A stretch of 64,000 nucleotides of DNA from Deferribacterales bacterium Deferri_01. GTDB lineage: Bacteria > Chrysiogenota > Deferribacteres > Deferribacterales > Geovibrionaceae. The stretch spans positions 186,001 through 250,000 of the forward strand of contig LUZY01000002.1 of the NCBI GenBank assembly GCA_001603805.1, read 5' to 3'. A model generated the notes under the pieces. It had not been told where the DNA came from. It ran no database searches and saw only the letters and a list, made by a program, of their open reading frames with translations. Positions 54,303-63,509 of this stretch are shown one piece after another. Position 1 is the stretch's first letter, and each line of letters begins with the position of its first letter. A program made the position numbers and the translations under genes.

Positions 54303-54520
54303 TTTGCTTTGGCTTTTTTAGGGACTGATGATGCAGCATTACGGACAGTTTGCCGAAGTGTACAGAAATGCGACTCCATAACCTTCTTATGCTTTATCTT
54401 AGCATCAGAGCCGGCAAGCTTTATAAGATCTTCAAGTTTTTTTTCGGCAATTGCAGTTTTTTTTCACAAAAACCTCTTGCTCATAATATCAATATAAAGC
54501 TTTTTTACAAACCTGCCCAT
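54299..54520 (-). pseudogene. putative zeta antitoxin ORF with in-frame TGA
   Basis: From an ATG at 54520 (MGRFVKKLYIDIMSKRFL) the frame hits TGA at 54464-54466 and then continues, still open, through KKTAIAEKKLEDLIKLAG.. and ..KKVMESHFC.. to a stop that overlaps the zeta ATG (ATGA). Length and the overlap fit a short antitoxin preceding zeta. Either the TGA is a nonsense mutation or translation starts after it at a non-ATG codon. Its start is 5 bp after the rlmI-like stop. Family not recognised. Confidence 0.5.
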
Positions 54521-54525
54521 TGTTT

Positions 54526-55746
54526 TCACTTCACAAACGAAAACATACACTTAAGGTATTCCCCTTCGGGAAAGCCGACAGGATGATCTGCCGCATGCCC
54601 TGTCTTCTGCATTACCTGTAGCGGGCGTCCTGCTTTTGCAGCAGCTTTGAGAACAGCGTCAAAAAACATATCAGACGGAACCCTCGCCGAGCATGATGCG
54701 GAAACAAGTATCCCGGCGTCATCCAGAACACCTAAAGCAAGGCGTGTGAGCTTCTGGTAGGCCGATACTGCACTCTGCACATCTGACTGTTTGCGTGCGA
54801 ATGATGGCGGGTCAACAATAACCATCCCGAACCGTTTCTTCTGTCTGGCAAGTTCTCCCAGAGCTTCAAAAGCATCCATACAGATTGTGCTGTGTCGGCA
54901 TTCGGCTATGAGAATATCGTCTTTATTCAGCTCAAAGTTGCGCTTTGCCGCCTTGAGAGCAGGTTCGCTCAGATCAAGGCTGATAACCGAGGAGGCACCG
55001 CCCCTTGCCGCATAAATTGAAAAGCCGCCTGTATATGAAAAAACATTGAGAACATCACGGTTTTTCGCATATTTTTCAACCTTGGATCGGTTGTCACGCT
55101 GGTCAAGGAAAAAACCTGTCTTCTGTCCGTGAATGGGTTCAGCTTCAAAGAGAATGCCGTTTTCTCTGAAAATAACTGCTCCCTTGGGAGCAGAGCCTTT
55201 TAATACAGCCCCATCGCCGATGTTGGGGGATATTTTTTTTACATCAATGCTTCTGCTCAAGCGGAGAATTATACATTCAGGTTTGAGGAGTTCATCAAAT
55301 ATTCCCTTAAGCAGATCGAGATAAGGAAGCCATATTGCAGAATCGAATTTTATTACGAGGGTTTTATCATAGTAGTCGGCAATTATGCCGGGCAGACCGT
55401 CATTCTCGCCGTTTACAAGGCGGAATCCGGTGGTTCTCTCATCGGCAAAAATCTTTCTGCGGGCTGATATAGAGGTACTTAGCTTCTCTTTAAGCCAGTC
55501 GGAGTCGATTGTAACAGGTTTTCCCCTGTGAAGCATGCGGATTCGTATGGGTGAATCAGGATCATAAAGCCCAAGCCCTACAAATTTGCGTTCTTTGTCG
55601 TATATAACGGCAAAAGCGCCAGCCTGCGCTTCTTTATTCTGTTTTACTATCCCTTTATCAAAAACCCACGGATGCCCTTTCTTCACTTCCTTTTCCGCTG
55701 CGGGTGTAAGCTGGAAAGAGACCCTCTCTATTGCTATATCAGTCAT
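54526..55746 (-). CDS. rlmI: class I rRNA large-subunit methyltransferase (RlmI family)
   Basis: A 406-aa protein: N-terminal PUA domain (residues ~5-80; GHPWVFDKGI), then the RlmI-type Rossmann methyltransferase with NVFSYTGGFSIYAARGGA (SAM motif I), DLSEPALKAAKRN and VIVDPPSFARK as the catalytic DPP[SF]. It methylates 23S rRNA cytosine (m5C) in known members. The ATG at 55746 follows GGAG by 6 nt; the longer frame has no site. Confidence 0.88.
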   Translation of the reverse strand: MTDIAIERVSFQLTPAAEKEVKKGHPWVFDKGIVKQNKEAQAGAFAVIYDKERKFVGLGLYDPDSPIRIRMLHRGKPVTIDSDWLKEKLSTSISARRKIFADERTTGFRLVNGENDGLPGIIADYYDKTLVIKFDSAIWLPYLDLLKGIFDELLKPECIILRLSRSIDVKKISPNIGDGAVLKGSAPKGAVIFRENGILFEAEPIHGQKTGFFLDQRDNRSKVEKYAKNRDVLNVFSYTGGFSIYAARGGASSVISLDLSEPALKAAKRNFELNKDDILIAECRHSTICMDAFEALGELARQKKRFGMVIVDPPSFARKQSDVQSAVSAYQKLTRLALGVLDDAGILVSASCSARVPSDMFFDAVLKAAAKAGRPLQVMQKTGHAADHPVGFPEGEYLKCMFSFVK

Positions 55747-55813
55747 CTGTTGCTCCATTCTCTTATCTGCGGCGATATTAAACAAAATAGGGAACGAAAG
55801 CAAGCAAAGGGTA

Positions 55814-56848
55814 CTAAGGCATTAAAGAAGGCTGGATTGGAGCAATCCTTAAAGCTTCCGGTTCCTTATAATTATAAATAACGGCTTTAACTTCAGTCTT
55901 TGGAATACGAATGATAGGGGAGTTTTTATCTCCATCAATTTTCCTGACAATATATTCTGAACCGATGGAAGAAAGAATATGTACTTTATAAAGACCAGTT
56001 TCTGAGTCTGAATAGCTGAACTCTGCTACATCTATAGCATTTGGTTTTGAATTATTATCGAAAAGTAATACTGCATCATTACTGCCAAGTTTCAAAATTT
56101 TAAACGGGAGTCCAAGAATTACATTGAATTCCTTATATCCCTTAAAAGAGAGAACGCAAAATATAACAGCAATGACAAGAAAAACAATAATTATCATAAG
56201 TTTTTCAATTTTTTCTTTTAAAAATAACAATAGAATAATAATAGTGACCAATTCAAAAATCATAAATAAAAAAGCAACGAAAGTTAAAGCCACTATGGGT
56301 AATTTTATACCAACAATAAACAAAAACACTGCACAGAAATAAATCAATAACGGTGCTATTATTGACGAAAAAAACATAAAGAGTAAATCAATCTTTTTAT
56401 AGTTTTTTAGATGGGTTAACTTATTTTCTTTATACAAGAATCCCACTATTAGTGTTAATAATATTGAAATACTAGAGAGATATGTAATTAACCAATCGAA
56501 CTTTAATGCAACAGCACCAATGCTTGAAATAAAAAAAACTATTATTTGTGATAAAAATAAATATGTGATTAATCTAGGTTTGCCTAAATCATTAAATGTT
56601 TCAAAAATACTCGCCCATGCAAATGAATAAGCAGCAATAAACGGAAAAAAGACAACTCCGCCTATCATGGCAATAACAAACAAATAACCTATAAAAAAAG
56701 ATTGATCTAAGTGTGGAGCAATACCCAGTATGAAATAGTACGTAACAGTCCACAAACTTCCAAAAATCAAAATACCTGAAACAAATAATCCTAAAAAGTT
56801 ACTTTTTTGATTTGTTGCACCAATAAATGTACTCATATCTTTGTCCAT
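55814..56848 (-). CDS. orphan multi-TM membrane protein, AT-rich
   Basis: A 344-aa protein with about seven hydrophobic helices over residues ~18-250 and a small hydrophilic beta-rich tail (~255-344; VAEFSYSDSETGLYKVHILS). Codon use is strongly AT-biased (many AAA, ATA, TTT) against its neighbours, which suggests lateral gain. No family recognised. Only a weak GGGA precedes the ATG; the in-frame ATG at 56836 is an alternative start. Confidence 0.6.
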   Translation of the reverse strand: MDKDMSTFIGATNQKSNFLGLFVSGILIFGSLWTVTYYFILGIAPHLDQSFFIGYLFVIAMIGGVVFFPFIAAYSFAWASIFETFNDLGKPRLITYLFLSQIIVFFISSIGAVALKFDWLITYLSSISILLTLIVGFLYKENKLTHLKNYKKIDLLFMFFSSIIAPLLIYFCAVFLFIVGIKLPIVALTFVAFLFMIFELVTIIILLLFLKEKIEKLMIIIVFLVIAVIFCVLSFKGYKEFNVILGLPFKILKLGSNDAVLLFDNNSKPNAIDVAEFSYSDSETGLYKVHILSSIGSEYIVRKIDGDKNSPIIRIPKTEVKAVIYNYKEPEALRIAPIQPSLMP

Positions 56849-56960
56849 ATCATTCCCATTACTAGTTTATATTATTAAACCACTATTTATAAAAAATATC
56901 ATTTATAAAGAACGCAAAAATCAATAATAAAATGTATAATCTGTATAAGGAGTGATAACA

Positions 56961-57218
56961 ATGAAGCTCGCCTATCCGTGCAGGTTCAGACTAAAAGACG
57001 AACTGTACAGAATAAATTTCAGGGATTTCAGGGAGATACACTGCGAAAGCCGTTCCTATGAAGATGCTCTGGAAACGGCGGAGGAATGCCTTAACAACCT
57101 TCTGGAAGCAATGCTTGAGGAGGAGCAGAGAATCCCCTCTCCCTCACAGCCCAAGGCGGACGAGGTGCTTATCCCCGTCCGTGCGGATATTGCGGAGCAG
57201 ATCTCCTATATTTCGTAG
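56961..57218 (+). CDS. HicB-like small protein without HicA partner
   Basis: An 85-aa protein with an N-terminal domain like the HicB/UPF0150 RNase-H-like fold (the strand-helix pattern ..FRDFREIHCESRSYEDALETAEECLNNLLEA). HicB usually has an HTH or RHH tail and a HicA toxin upstream; neither is seen. AAGGAG lies 8 nt before the ATG. Its end overlaps the convergent pyk by 13 bp. It is probably an orphan antitoxin-type protein. Confidence 0.65.
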   Translation: MKLAYPCRFRLKDELYRINFRDFREIHCESRSYEDALETAEECLNNLLEAMLEEEQRIPSPSQPKADEVLIPVRADIAEQISYIS

Positions 57219-58618
57219 ACCTTTACCATATTTGTAGAGCCTTTCACACCCAGAGGAACACCGGCGGTGATGACTATATTGTCACCCTGCTTGGCGATTC
57301 CCTTCGCAACAGCTATCTCCGCTGCGGTTGAGAACATTTCCTCTATGTCATGAAAGCCTTCCGTAAGTCCCGGAACAACACCCCAGAACATATTCAGCTT
57401 GGTGAAAGTGCGTTTGTTCGGCGTGAGTGCGAGTATGGGAGCAGATGGTCTGAACCTTGCAACGCTTGCCGCAGTGAAGCCTGATTCGGTGTACGCAACA
57501 ACTGCGCCCGCTTCCAGATCCTTTGCCAGCCAGCATGCGGAACGTCCCACAGCCCATGCTATATTCTTTTTATCCGTAACGTGCTCGTCGCTTTTCAGGC
57601 TGAATTCGCTGATGACATGCTGCTCTGTCGCTCTGGCGAGACCGTCCATAACCTTCACAGCTTCAACCGGATATTTACCGGAGGCTGTCTCCTCCGAAAG
57701 CATCACTGCGCATGTGCCGTCAAACAATGCGTTTGCCACATCAGTACACTCTGCCCTTGTGGGAAGATTGCTGTCCACCATGCTTTTCAGCATCTGTGTG
57801 GCGGTTATGGTCACCTTGCCTTCTCTGCGTGCTTTGCGGATAATCACTTTCTGAATAACAGGTACATCGAAGAGAGGCATCTCAACGCCCAGATCGCCCC
57901 TTGCCACCATAACTCCGTCAACCATGGGGAGAATTTCATCTATATTCTTAACAGCCTGCGGTTTTTCTATCTTAGCTATGAGAAGCGGCGGATTTTTGTC
58001 TTTGGAGATAATAGAGCGTATTTTCACAAGATCCGCAGCACTGCGGACAAAGGAAAGGGCAACCACATCCACCCCCTTTTCCAGTCCGAAAAGTAGGTCT
58101 TTGCGGTCTTTTTCGGTGAATGCAACCACGCTGAGATCGGCAGAGGGCAGGTTAACTCCTTTTCGTGAAAACACTATTCCGCCCCGCACGATGCGGCAAA
58201 CAACCCGTTTGCCATGTATAGACTCAACAGTAAGCTCCATTGTTCCGTCAGCAAGCACCACACGGTCGCCTTTTTTAAGGTCTGCCTCAAGGTTTTCATA
58301 CTGAACAGGCAAAGCATCCGTCTCTGCAGAATCTTCAGACATAAGAATGCACAACTCGCCTTTTCTCAGTTCAACACCTTCATCAGGGAGTATTCCCAGA
58401 CGGATCTTAGGTCCGCACAAGTCCTGAAGAATTGTCACACAGGTTTTCTTCTCCGCAGCTATGGAGCGGATGAGGTCAATCATTTTTCCGTGGCTTTCGT
58501 GATCCCCGTGGGAAAAGTTCAGACGGGCTACATTAAGCCCTGCGTCAATAAGATCGGAGATTGTCTGCGGATCTGATGAAGAAGGACCCAGCGTTGCCAC
58601 TATTTTTGTGCGTCTCAT
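57206..58618 (-). CDS. pyk: pyruvate kinase
   Basis: A 470-aa enzyme: RTKIVATLGPSS, FSHGDHESH, the active-site signature LLIAKIEKPQAVKN with the catalytic Lys and Glu, MVARGDLGVEMP and a C-terminal allosteric domain (~350-470). It converts PEP and ADP to pyruvate and ATP. Full length. Monocistronic by layout. Confidence 0.97.
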   Translation of the reverse strand: MRRTKIVATLGPSSSDPQTISDLIDAGLNVARLNFSHGDHESHGKMIDLIRSIAAEKKTCVTILQDLCGPKIRLGILPDEGVELRKGELCILMSEDSAETDALPVQYENLEADLKKGDRVVLADGTMELTVESIHGKRVVCRIVRGGIVFSRKGVNLPSADLSVVAFTEKDRKDLLFGLEKGVDVVALSFVRSAADLVKIRSIISKDKNPPLLIAKIEKPQAVKNIDEILPMVDGVMVARGDLGVEMPLFDVPVIQKVIIRKARREGKVTITATQMLKSMVDSNLPTRAECTDVANALFDGTCAVMLSEETASGKYPVEAVKVMDGLARATEQHVISEFSLKSDEHVTDKKNIAWAVGRSACWLAKDLEAGAVVAYTESGFTAASVARFRPSAPILALTPNKRTFTKLNMFWGVVPGLTEGFHDIEEMFSTAAEIAVAKGIAKQGDNIVITAGVPLGVKGSTNMVKVYEI

Positions 58619-58683
58619 GAGTTTCCCCCGGAAAATAAGATTATATAAAGAAAGAATACACTAAAACAGGATGCGAATGAAGG

Positions 58684-59145
58684 TTATATGACGTAATTAT
58701 TGATATTTCTTTTGCTCTGGATTGCCCTGTCCACATCCTCAAGCATATCAGCAAGAGTGGACTGGGACATGACATCTATAAGCTTGCGGGTGATGCGTGT
58801 CATGGAAAGGCGGACACCGCAGATTGAGTAGTCTTCGCAGTAGTCACATTTAGTGCTGTTTTCATCCTCAACACACGGCACAAGGGCAATAGGTCCCTCA
58901 AGGGCACGGATTATGCGCTCCATAGTTATCTCAGAAGGGGCTACAGCAAGCTGATAGCCGCCGCCTTTGCCTATTTTACTGACAAGAAGACCATCGTTCT
59001 TGAGAGTAAGCAGTATGGTTTCAAGAAACTTTTTGGGTATTCCTTCCTTTTCTGCTATTTCAGATATAAGCACATGCCTGCCTGCCCCGTGTATCGCCAG
59101 ATACTGAAGAGCCTTCAGACCGTAAACGGTTTTCATTGAGAACAT
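58684..59145 (-). CDS. Rrf2/IscR-like Fe-S regulator
   Basis: A 153-aa regulator with winged helix (YGLKALQYLAIHGAG, IPKKFLETILLTLKNDGLL) and Cys residues in CVEDENSTKCDYCEDYSIC; three of them fit an IscR-type Fe-S site. It is divergent from iscS-mnmA, so it likely senses Fe-S status and represses the sulfur-mobilising genes (inference from neighbours). The start at the ATG at 59145 has AAAGGGA 6 nt upstream. Confidence 0.88.
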   Translation of the reverse strand: MFSMKTVYGLKALQYLAIHGAGRHVLISEIAEKEGIPKKFLETILLTLKNDGLLVSKIGKGGGYQLAVAPSEITMERIIRALEGPIALVPCVEDENSTKCDYCEDYSICGVRLSMTRITRKLIDVMSQSTLADMLEDVDRAIQSKRNINNYVI

Positions 59146-59170
59146 AAACAATCCCTTTTAAACTTAAAGA

Positions 59171-59199
59171 AATGTACATAATCCGCAGTTTGTTGTCAA
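59171..59199 (-). promoter_or_regulatory. promoter of the IscR-like gene
   Basis: On the minus strand TTGACA, 17 bp and TACATT end ~25 bp before the start. The dyad CTTAAGTGATTTAAG (59210-59224) lies between the two divergent promoters and could be the regulator's operator. Confidence 0.55.
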
Positions 59200-59236
59200 C
59201 AGATAGAGGCTTAAGTGATTTAAGGCGCAATTAACC

Positions 59237-59265
59237 TTGACACAGAACTGCAGATTAATTATTTT
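59237..59265 (+). promoter_or_regulatory. promoter of iscS-mnmA
   Basis: TTGACA, 17-bp spacer and TATTTT lie ~48 bp before the iscS start, back to back with the regulator's promoter. Confidence 0.5.
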
Positions 59266-59313
59266 CATCCAGTAAATATATATATTTTATAGCGAATATT
59301 GCAAGGATAATTG

Positions 59314-60423
59314 ATGATATATCTTGATTACAACGCCTCAACCCCTGTGGACAGAGAAGTTAAAAAAGAGCTTATCTGTGCCCTTGACACATACGGCAAT
59401 CCATCAAGCCTCCATGAACAGGGGCAGAAGGCAAGAAGCATGATGGATGAGGCGAGGGCAAAAGTTGCTGATTTCATAGGTGCGTTCCCTGATGAGATAG
59501 TATTCACTTCCGGCGGAACTGAGGCAAATAATCTCGCTGTTTTGGGCTTTGCAGGCGGCTCTTTGGCTGTTTCTTCAATCGAACACAGTTCCGTCCTGAA
59601 GCCCTGTAACCAACTCACGGTAAAGGGGTTAATTGTACATTATCTTCAGACTGATGAAACAGGCATTGTGAAACCTCACACCATGCCGAAAGGGGTCTCT
59701 CTGGTCTCTGTTATGCTCACCAACAACGACACAGGGGTAATCCAGCCTGTGAGTGAGCTGGCAGAAAAGGCGCACACTTCCGGCGCAATCTTCCATGCTG
59801 ATGCTGTTCAGGCTGCCGGAAAAATAAAAATTGATGTGCGTGAACTTGGGGTGGATGTTCTCACCCTTTCCGCCCACAAAATGTACGCCCCGAAAGGGAT
59901 AGGAGCGCTGTTTGTACGGCGAGGGCTCAAAGTCTCGCCCTTAATGCACGGAGGCAGTCAGGAAAAAACTATCCGCCCCGGTACAGAAAGTACAGCACTT
60001 GCAGCAGCATTTGCAAAAGCCTGTGAGGTTGCCTCAAGGCGTATGGATGAGGATGAAAAGCGAATCCGCCGTCTGCGTGATATGTTTGAAGCGGCTGTCA
60101 CTGCAAAGGTTAGAGAATGCAAGATAAACGGAGCCGGCTCACCCAGAGTCTCAAATACATCAAATATAACCTTCAGCGGGCTGAAAGGAGACACGCTTAT
60201 AATAAACCTCGATCTTGCTGGACTTTGCGTATCCGGCGGTTCAGCGTGCAGCTCGGCTGACTTCAAGCCGTCGCATGTTCTGCTTGCAATGGGCAGCTCA
60301 GAGGATGAGGCACGTTCATCCGTGCGCTTCTCACTGGGCAGAGATACAACGGAGAGTGAAATAATTCTGGCATCGGAAATAGTTGCGGATACAGTAAATT
60401 CAATGAGAGCAAAAATATGGTAA
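59314..60423 (+). CDS. iscS: cysteine desulfurase (IscS/NifS type)
   Basis: A 369-aa PLP enzyme: YLDYNASTP, FTSGGTEANNLA, IEHSSVL, PLP-Lys in LSAHKMYAPKG and the catalytic Cys in SGGSACSSAD. It moves sulfur from cysteine as persulfide. The ATG at 59314 is preceded by AAGGA at 6 nt. The TTG one codon earlier is less likely. It overlaps mnmA by 7 bp, so its sulfur probably serves tRNA 2-thiouridine and Fe-S clusters. No iscU is nearby. Confidence 0.95.
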   Translation: MIYLDYNASTPVDREVKKELICALDTYGNPSSLHEQGQKARSMMDEARAKVADFIGAFPDEIVFTSGGTEANNLAVLGFAGGSLAVSSIEHSSVLKPCNQLTVKGLIVHYLQTDETGIVKPHTMPKGVSLVSVMLTNNDTGVIQPVSELAEKAHTSGAIFHADAVQAAGKIKIDVRELGVDVLTLSAHKMYAPKGIGALFVRRGLKVSPLMHGGSQEKTIRPGTESTALAAAFAKACEVASRRMDEDEKRIRRLRDMFEAAVTAKVRECKINGAGSPRVSNTSNITFSGLKGDTLIINLDLAGLCVSGGSACSSADFKPSHVLLAMGSSEDEARSSVRFSLGRDTTESEIILASEIVADTVNSMRAKIW

Positions 60424-61493
60424 AAAAGCGTGTTGTAGCCGCCATGAGCGGCGGAGTGGATTCATCAGTAGTGGCGGCAGTACTCATTGAACAGGGGTAT
60501 GAGGTTATAGGTGTCACACTGAAGCTCCACGACTGCGCAGAAGCGTCAGACAGTCCCTCCTGCTGCGGCATAGACGGCATGACAAAGGCACGCTCCACGG
60601 CAAATGCTCTTGGTATACGGCACTATGTGTACGACTGCGTAAAGGATTTCGAGAAGACTGTTCTGGAAAGTTCATGGAAAGAATACGACAGCGGCAGAAC
60701 CCCGAATCCCTGCCTTTTATGCAATGAATACGTCAAATTCGGTATTTTACAGGACTTTGCCCGCAGTTTAAAAGCTGATTTCATAGCAACAGGGCATTAT
60801 GCGGTAATAGACACATCGGGCGGTCTGCCCGTTCTTAAAAGAGGCAAAGACAAAAACAAGGACCAGTCATACTTCCTCGCCGGGCTCACGGGTGAACAGC
60901 TACGCCGTTCTCTTTTTCCCCTCGGCGGGATGGATAAACCGCAGGTGAGGGAATACGCCCGCAGACTGAGCCTGCCAACTGCCGAAAGCACAGAAAGTCA
61001 GGATGCATGCCTCGTGGGCGGGTTTGACAGCTTTGCGGAAATGCTCCGCTGCCGCTTCGGTTCACCTGCAAAACAGGGGGAGATAATGAACACAAAAGGG
61101 GAAATAATGGGCAGTCATAAGGGGCTGCATAATTTCACAGTGGGGCAGAGGCGCAACCTTGGGCTCACCACATATAAACGCTTCTGGGTAAAAGAGATAG
61201 ACCACTCAAACAGCAGAGTGATCATAACAGATAATCAGACAGAGCTTCTGAGTAAATCCATAACTGCAAACGGCTGGACATGGCGTGAGGGGTTCACCCC
61301 TTCGGACGGCTTCTCCTGCCTCGCCCAGATACGCTACAGACACAAGGCAGCTCCCGCAAAAATATATACCGAAGCGGACAGCGTATTCAGAATAGTTTTT
61401 GAAACACCCGAAAAAGCCGCCGCACCCGGTCAGGCTGTTGTTCTTTATGAAGATGAAACAGTTCTCGGTAGAGGCTGGATTCTGGATAAATAA
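60417..61493 (+). CDS. mnmA: tRNA-specific 2-thiouridylase MnmA
   Basis: A 358-aa enzyme: PP-loop AMSGGVDSSV (residues ~8-17), the catalytic Cys pair in NPCLLCNEYVKF and ESQDACLVGG, and a tRNA-binding middle. It thiolates U34 of Glu, Gln and Lys tRNAs with sulfur from IscS. It overlaps iscS by 7 bp; regulated with it by the divergent IscR-like protein. Confidence 0.96.
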   Translation: MVKKRVVAAMSGGVDSSVVAAVLIEQGYEVIGVTLKLHDCAEASDSPSCCGIDGMTKARSTANALGIRHYVYDCVKDFEKTVLESSWKEYDSGRTPNPCLLCNEYVKFGILQDFARSLKADFIATGHYAVIDTSGGLPVLKRGKDKNKDQSYFLAGLTGEQLRRSLFPLGGMDKPQVREYARRLSLPTAESTESQDACLVGGFDSFAEMLRCRFGSPAKQGEIMNTKGEIMGSHKGLHNFTVGQRRNLGLTTYKRFWVKEIDHSNSRVIITDNQTELLSKSITANGWTWREGFTPSDGFSCLAQIRYRHKAAPAKIYTEADSVFRIVFETPEKAAAPGQAVVLYEDETVLGRGWILDK

Positions 61494-61794
61494 AAACAGT
61501 TTAAGCCGTCTTCCAATCCATTATTAAATCTAACAGCCCACACACCTGCCGCTAAAAGATACGGAAAAAGTACCATATTTGTAAACAGATACGGCACTTT
61601 TACTATTAATTCAACAACTATCCCCATGCAATAAATTTCACAATTTGCTTCATGCGTGAAAGACATTACACTCCAAGTATTTATATCCATCACCTATTCT
61701 TGAAAAATTATATATTGATCATCATTATCACGCTTCTTGTATTTATTTAAACGTTATGTTAATTTATTGAAATCAAACTTTCTGGAGGACAGTT
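61494..61794. other. 301-bp intergenic region with a hairpin
   Basis: It holds a 13-bp imperfect stem (61566-61601) that ends in CACTTTTACTATT, a probable mnmA terminator. The minus-strand reading frame over this stretch looks like a shadow. No promoter element stands out before the 61795 gene apart from AT-rich sequence. Confidence 0.6.
61566..61601 (+). terminator. possible terminator of mnmA
   Basis: AAAAGTACCATAT pairs with the later ATACGGCACTTTT with two mismatches, followed by ACTATTAATT on the plus strand. Confidence 0.4.
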
Positions 61795-62517
61795 ATGAAT
61801 AAACTTTTTTTAACCATGCTAGCAGTATTTACCTTTGCAGTGGGCGCTTTGGCTGCACCCTACTCAGGTTATACGGCAAATGATCTTGTCGGCTCTAACC
61901 TGTCGAGCAGGACTTTTTCTAACATAATAGGTGCCAGACCGGTAGATGCATCCCAGTGCAGGCAAATTCCAAACACTACGTACAGATTTCAGGAAGGGCT
62001 GCTTTTTATAACTTCCGGCAAGCTGCGCGACGTAATCCAAAATTACAAGTCAGCTCCTTACGATAAGTATGATTTCGTCACTATCAACAAGACATCTTCA
62101 ACAACAATGACTTTTAATGCGAATGACACCTACATAGGATGGCTGAGAACCACACTCACTCCGGAAGATGTGCTATTTATAACTATGCACTCGCATAAGC
62201 CGGTGGAAGTCAGCATTAGAAATGTTTCTGTTTATTCAAATACAAGGCATAACGAGGTGGACAATATCACATCAGAAGATCTTGGCTGCTACGAAATAAT
62301 AGGCACCAATTCTACAAACCTGCTTTCACGTTATATGTGGCTTATGTCTCATAAAGGCGCAATGGCAAAAGATGCATATTTCAGAATGGAAACCAAACAT
62401 GCGGTGAATAGTAGTTTTACTAACTTCACTACTTATGTGAAGGAGTTCATTATCAAGGGTGAGCCATGGGTTGCTGATTGGAATATGATTAAAGCCGCAT
62501 ACAACATAAATTTTTAA
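61795..62517 (+). CDS. exported protein of unknown function, first of a pair
   Basis: A 240-aa protein with a strong signal peptide (MNKLFLTMLAVFTFAVGALA), GGAGG 6-7 nt before the ATG. The mature part has two Cys (SQCRQIP ~57, LGCYEI ~165). The C-terminal half, LGCYEI..NSTNLLSRYMWLMS, resembles the second protein's LGCYSV..NPNERRNLWLAS. The pattern looks like a beta-rich, possibly disulfide-bonded, surface or periplasmic protein. No family recognised. Confidence 0.7.
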   Translation: MNKLFLTMLAVFTFAVGALAAPYSGYTANDLVGSNLSSRTFSNIIGARPVDASQCRQIPNTTYRFQEGLLFITSGKLRDVIQNYKSAPYDKYDFVTINKTSSTTMTFNANDTYIGWLRTTLTPEDVLFITMHSHKPVEVSIRNVSVYSNTRHNEVDNITSEDLGCYEIIGTNSTNLLSRYMWLMSHKGAMAKDAYFRMETKHAVNSSFTNFTTYVKEFIIKGEPWVADWNMIKAAYNINF

Positions 62518-62528
62518 GGAAGTGCAAA

Positions 62529-63410
62529 ATGAAAAAAATATTAATATTTATAATACTTTCAGCAATTACCTTTTCGGCTTATGCAGAAACAGGCGGTATA
62601 GGAACCATGAATATTCAGGAAGGGACACCGCCAGATCCTTTTGTATTTGCTGACAGCCATTATACAATCCTTCGTTCCGATAAGCATAACGCATACAGAA
62701 TAGATGATGGTTTCTGCCTCAATATGCCGCTCACAAGAGAGGTCGGCGTCCCCGATAACGATGAGGAAGAGCCCACAGGAAACCTTATGGTTACTTCTGA
62801 CGTTTATTTACAGGAAGCCGGATTCTATTCATATACTGAAAATGGGCTGATTACCCATGATCTTTCAGAGGATAGCCGCTACAACTATTCTCAGCCGTGG
62901 ACTGAACCGGAAGCAATGAGAGGCAACCCAAGCATAACAGGTCATAAATATTACATAGGAATTAATCATAATTTCAGAGATACTCCGGTTGCCTTATACG
63001 AACATGACATGGGAGCCTTTGATCTAATCAGGCAGGACTTCACCTCATCAACAGGATATGAGAGACAGAATATTGAAGTGATTGTTTATACCAGAAATAA
63101 ACCTCACTGGAATTCTATCCCGACTATCGGTACTCACGTCATTTTCAAAGATGAAAACGGAGCTACCCCCCCTTCAGATCCGAATAATCCTTCTGCGATT
63201 CCGACCATAAGAAATTTTCTGGGTTGCTACAGTGTTGAAGACGCTGCTAATCCAAATGAACGTAGAAATCTGTGGCTTGCGTCTTTCAACTTCACGTCCA
63301 AGTATCCCGGATTTTACTTAGGTGATGGTTTTGAACACAAAATAAGAACTAAAATATATAATCCGCAGACACTTACATACTTCCTCATGTATAATTTCAA
63401 ACTGCAGTAA
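62529..63410 (+). CDS. exported protein of unknown function, second of a pair
   Basis: A 293-aa protein with a signal peptide (MKKILIFIILSAITFSAYA), AAGGA upstream, 11 bp after the previous stop. Two Cys (DGFCLNM, LGCYSV) fall in similar context to the first protein. It is larger by an insertion of ~80 residues in the middle. Its C-terminus is aromatic-rich (YFLMYNFKLQ). Likely a diverged tandem duplicate. No family recognised. Confidence 0.7.
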   Translation: MKKILIFIILSAITFSAYAETGGIGTMNIQEGTPPDPFVFADSHYTILRSDKHNAYRIDDGFCLNMPLTREVGVPDNDEEEPTGNLMVTSDVYLQEAGFYSYTENGLITHDLSEDSRYNYSQPWTEPEAMRGNPSITGHKYYIGINHNFRDTPVALYEHDMGAFDLIRQDFTSSTGYERQNIEVIVYTRNKPHWNSIPTIGTHVIFKDENGATPPSDPNNPSAIPTIRNFLGCYSVEDAANPNERRNLWLASFNFTSKYPGFYLGDGFEHKIRTKIYNPQTLTYFLMYNFKLQ

Positions 63411-63417
63411 GCTTTTG

Positions 63418-63449
63418 CCCCCTTCTATTGGCTGGAAGGGGGTATTTTT
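63418..63449 (+). terminator. rho-independent terminator of the secreted-protein pair
   Basis: CCCCCTT/AAGGGGG, 7-bp stem, 11-nt loop, followed by TATTTTTC on the plus strand, 8 bp after the stop. Confidence 0.85.
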
Positions 63450-63509
63450 CTGGTACACATATTGCTTATTTGTAACATGTAGAAAATATTGCCAAAAAGG
63501 GTACTGGCT

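Noticed and set aside
61445-61693. Minus-strand 82-codon ORF beyond mnmA
   Set aside because: No ribosome-binding site and no recognisable protein features; it overlaps the mnmA end and a probable terminator.
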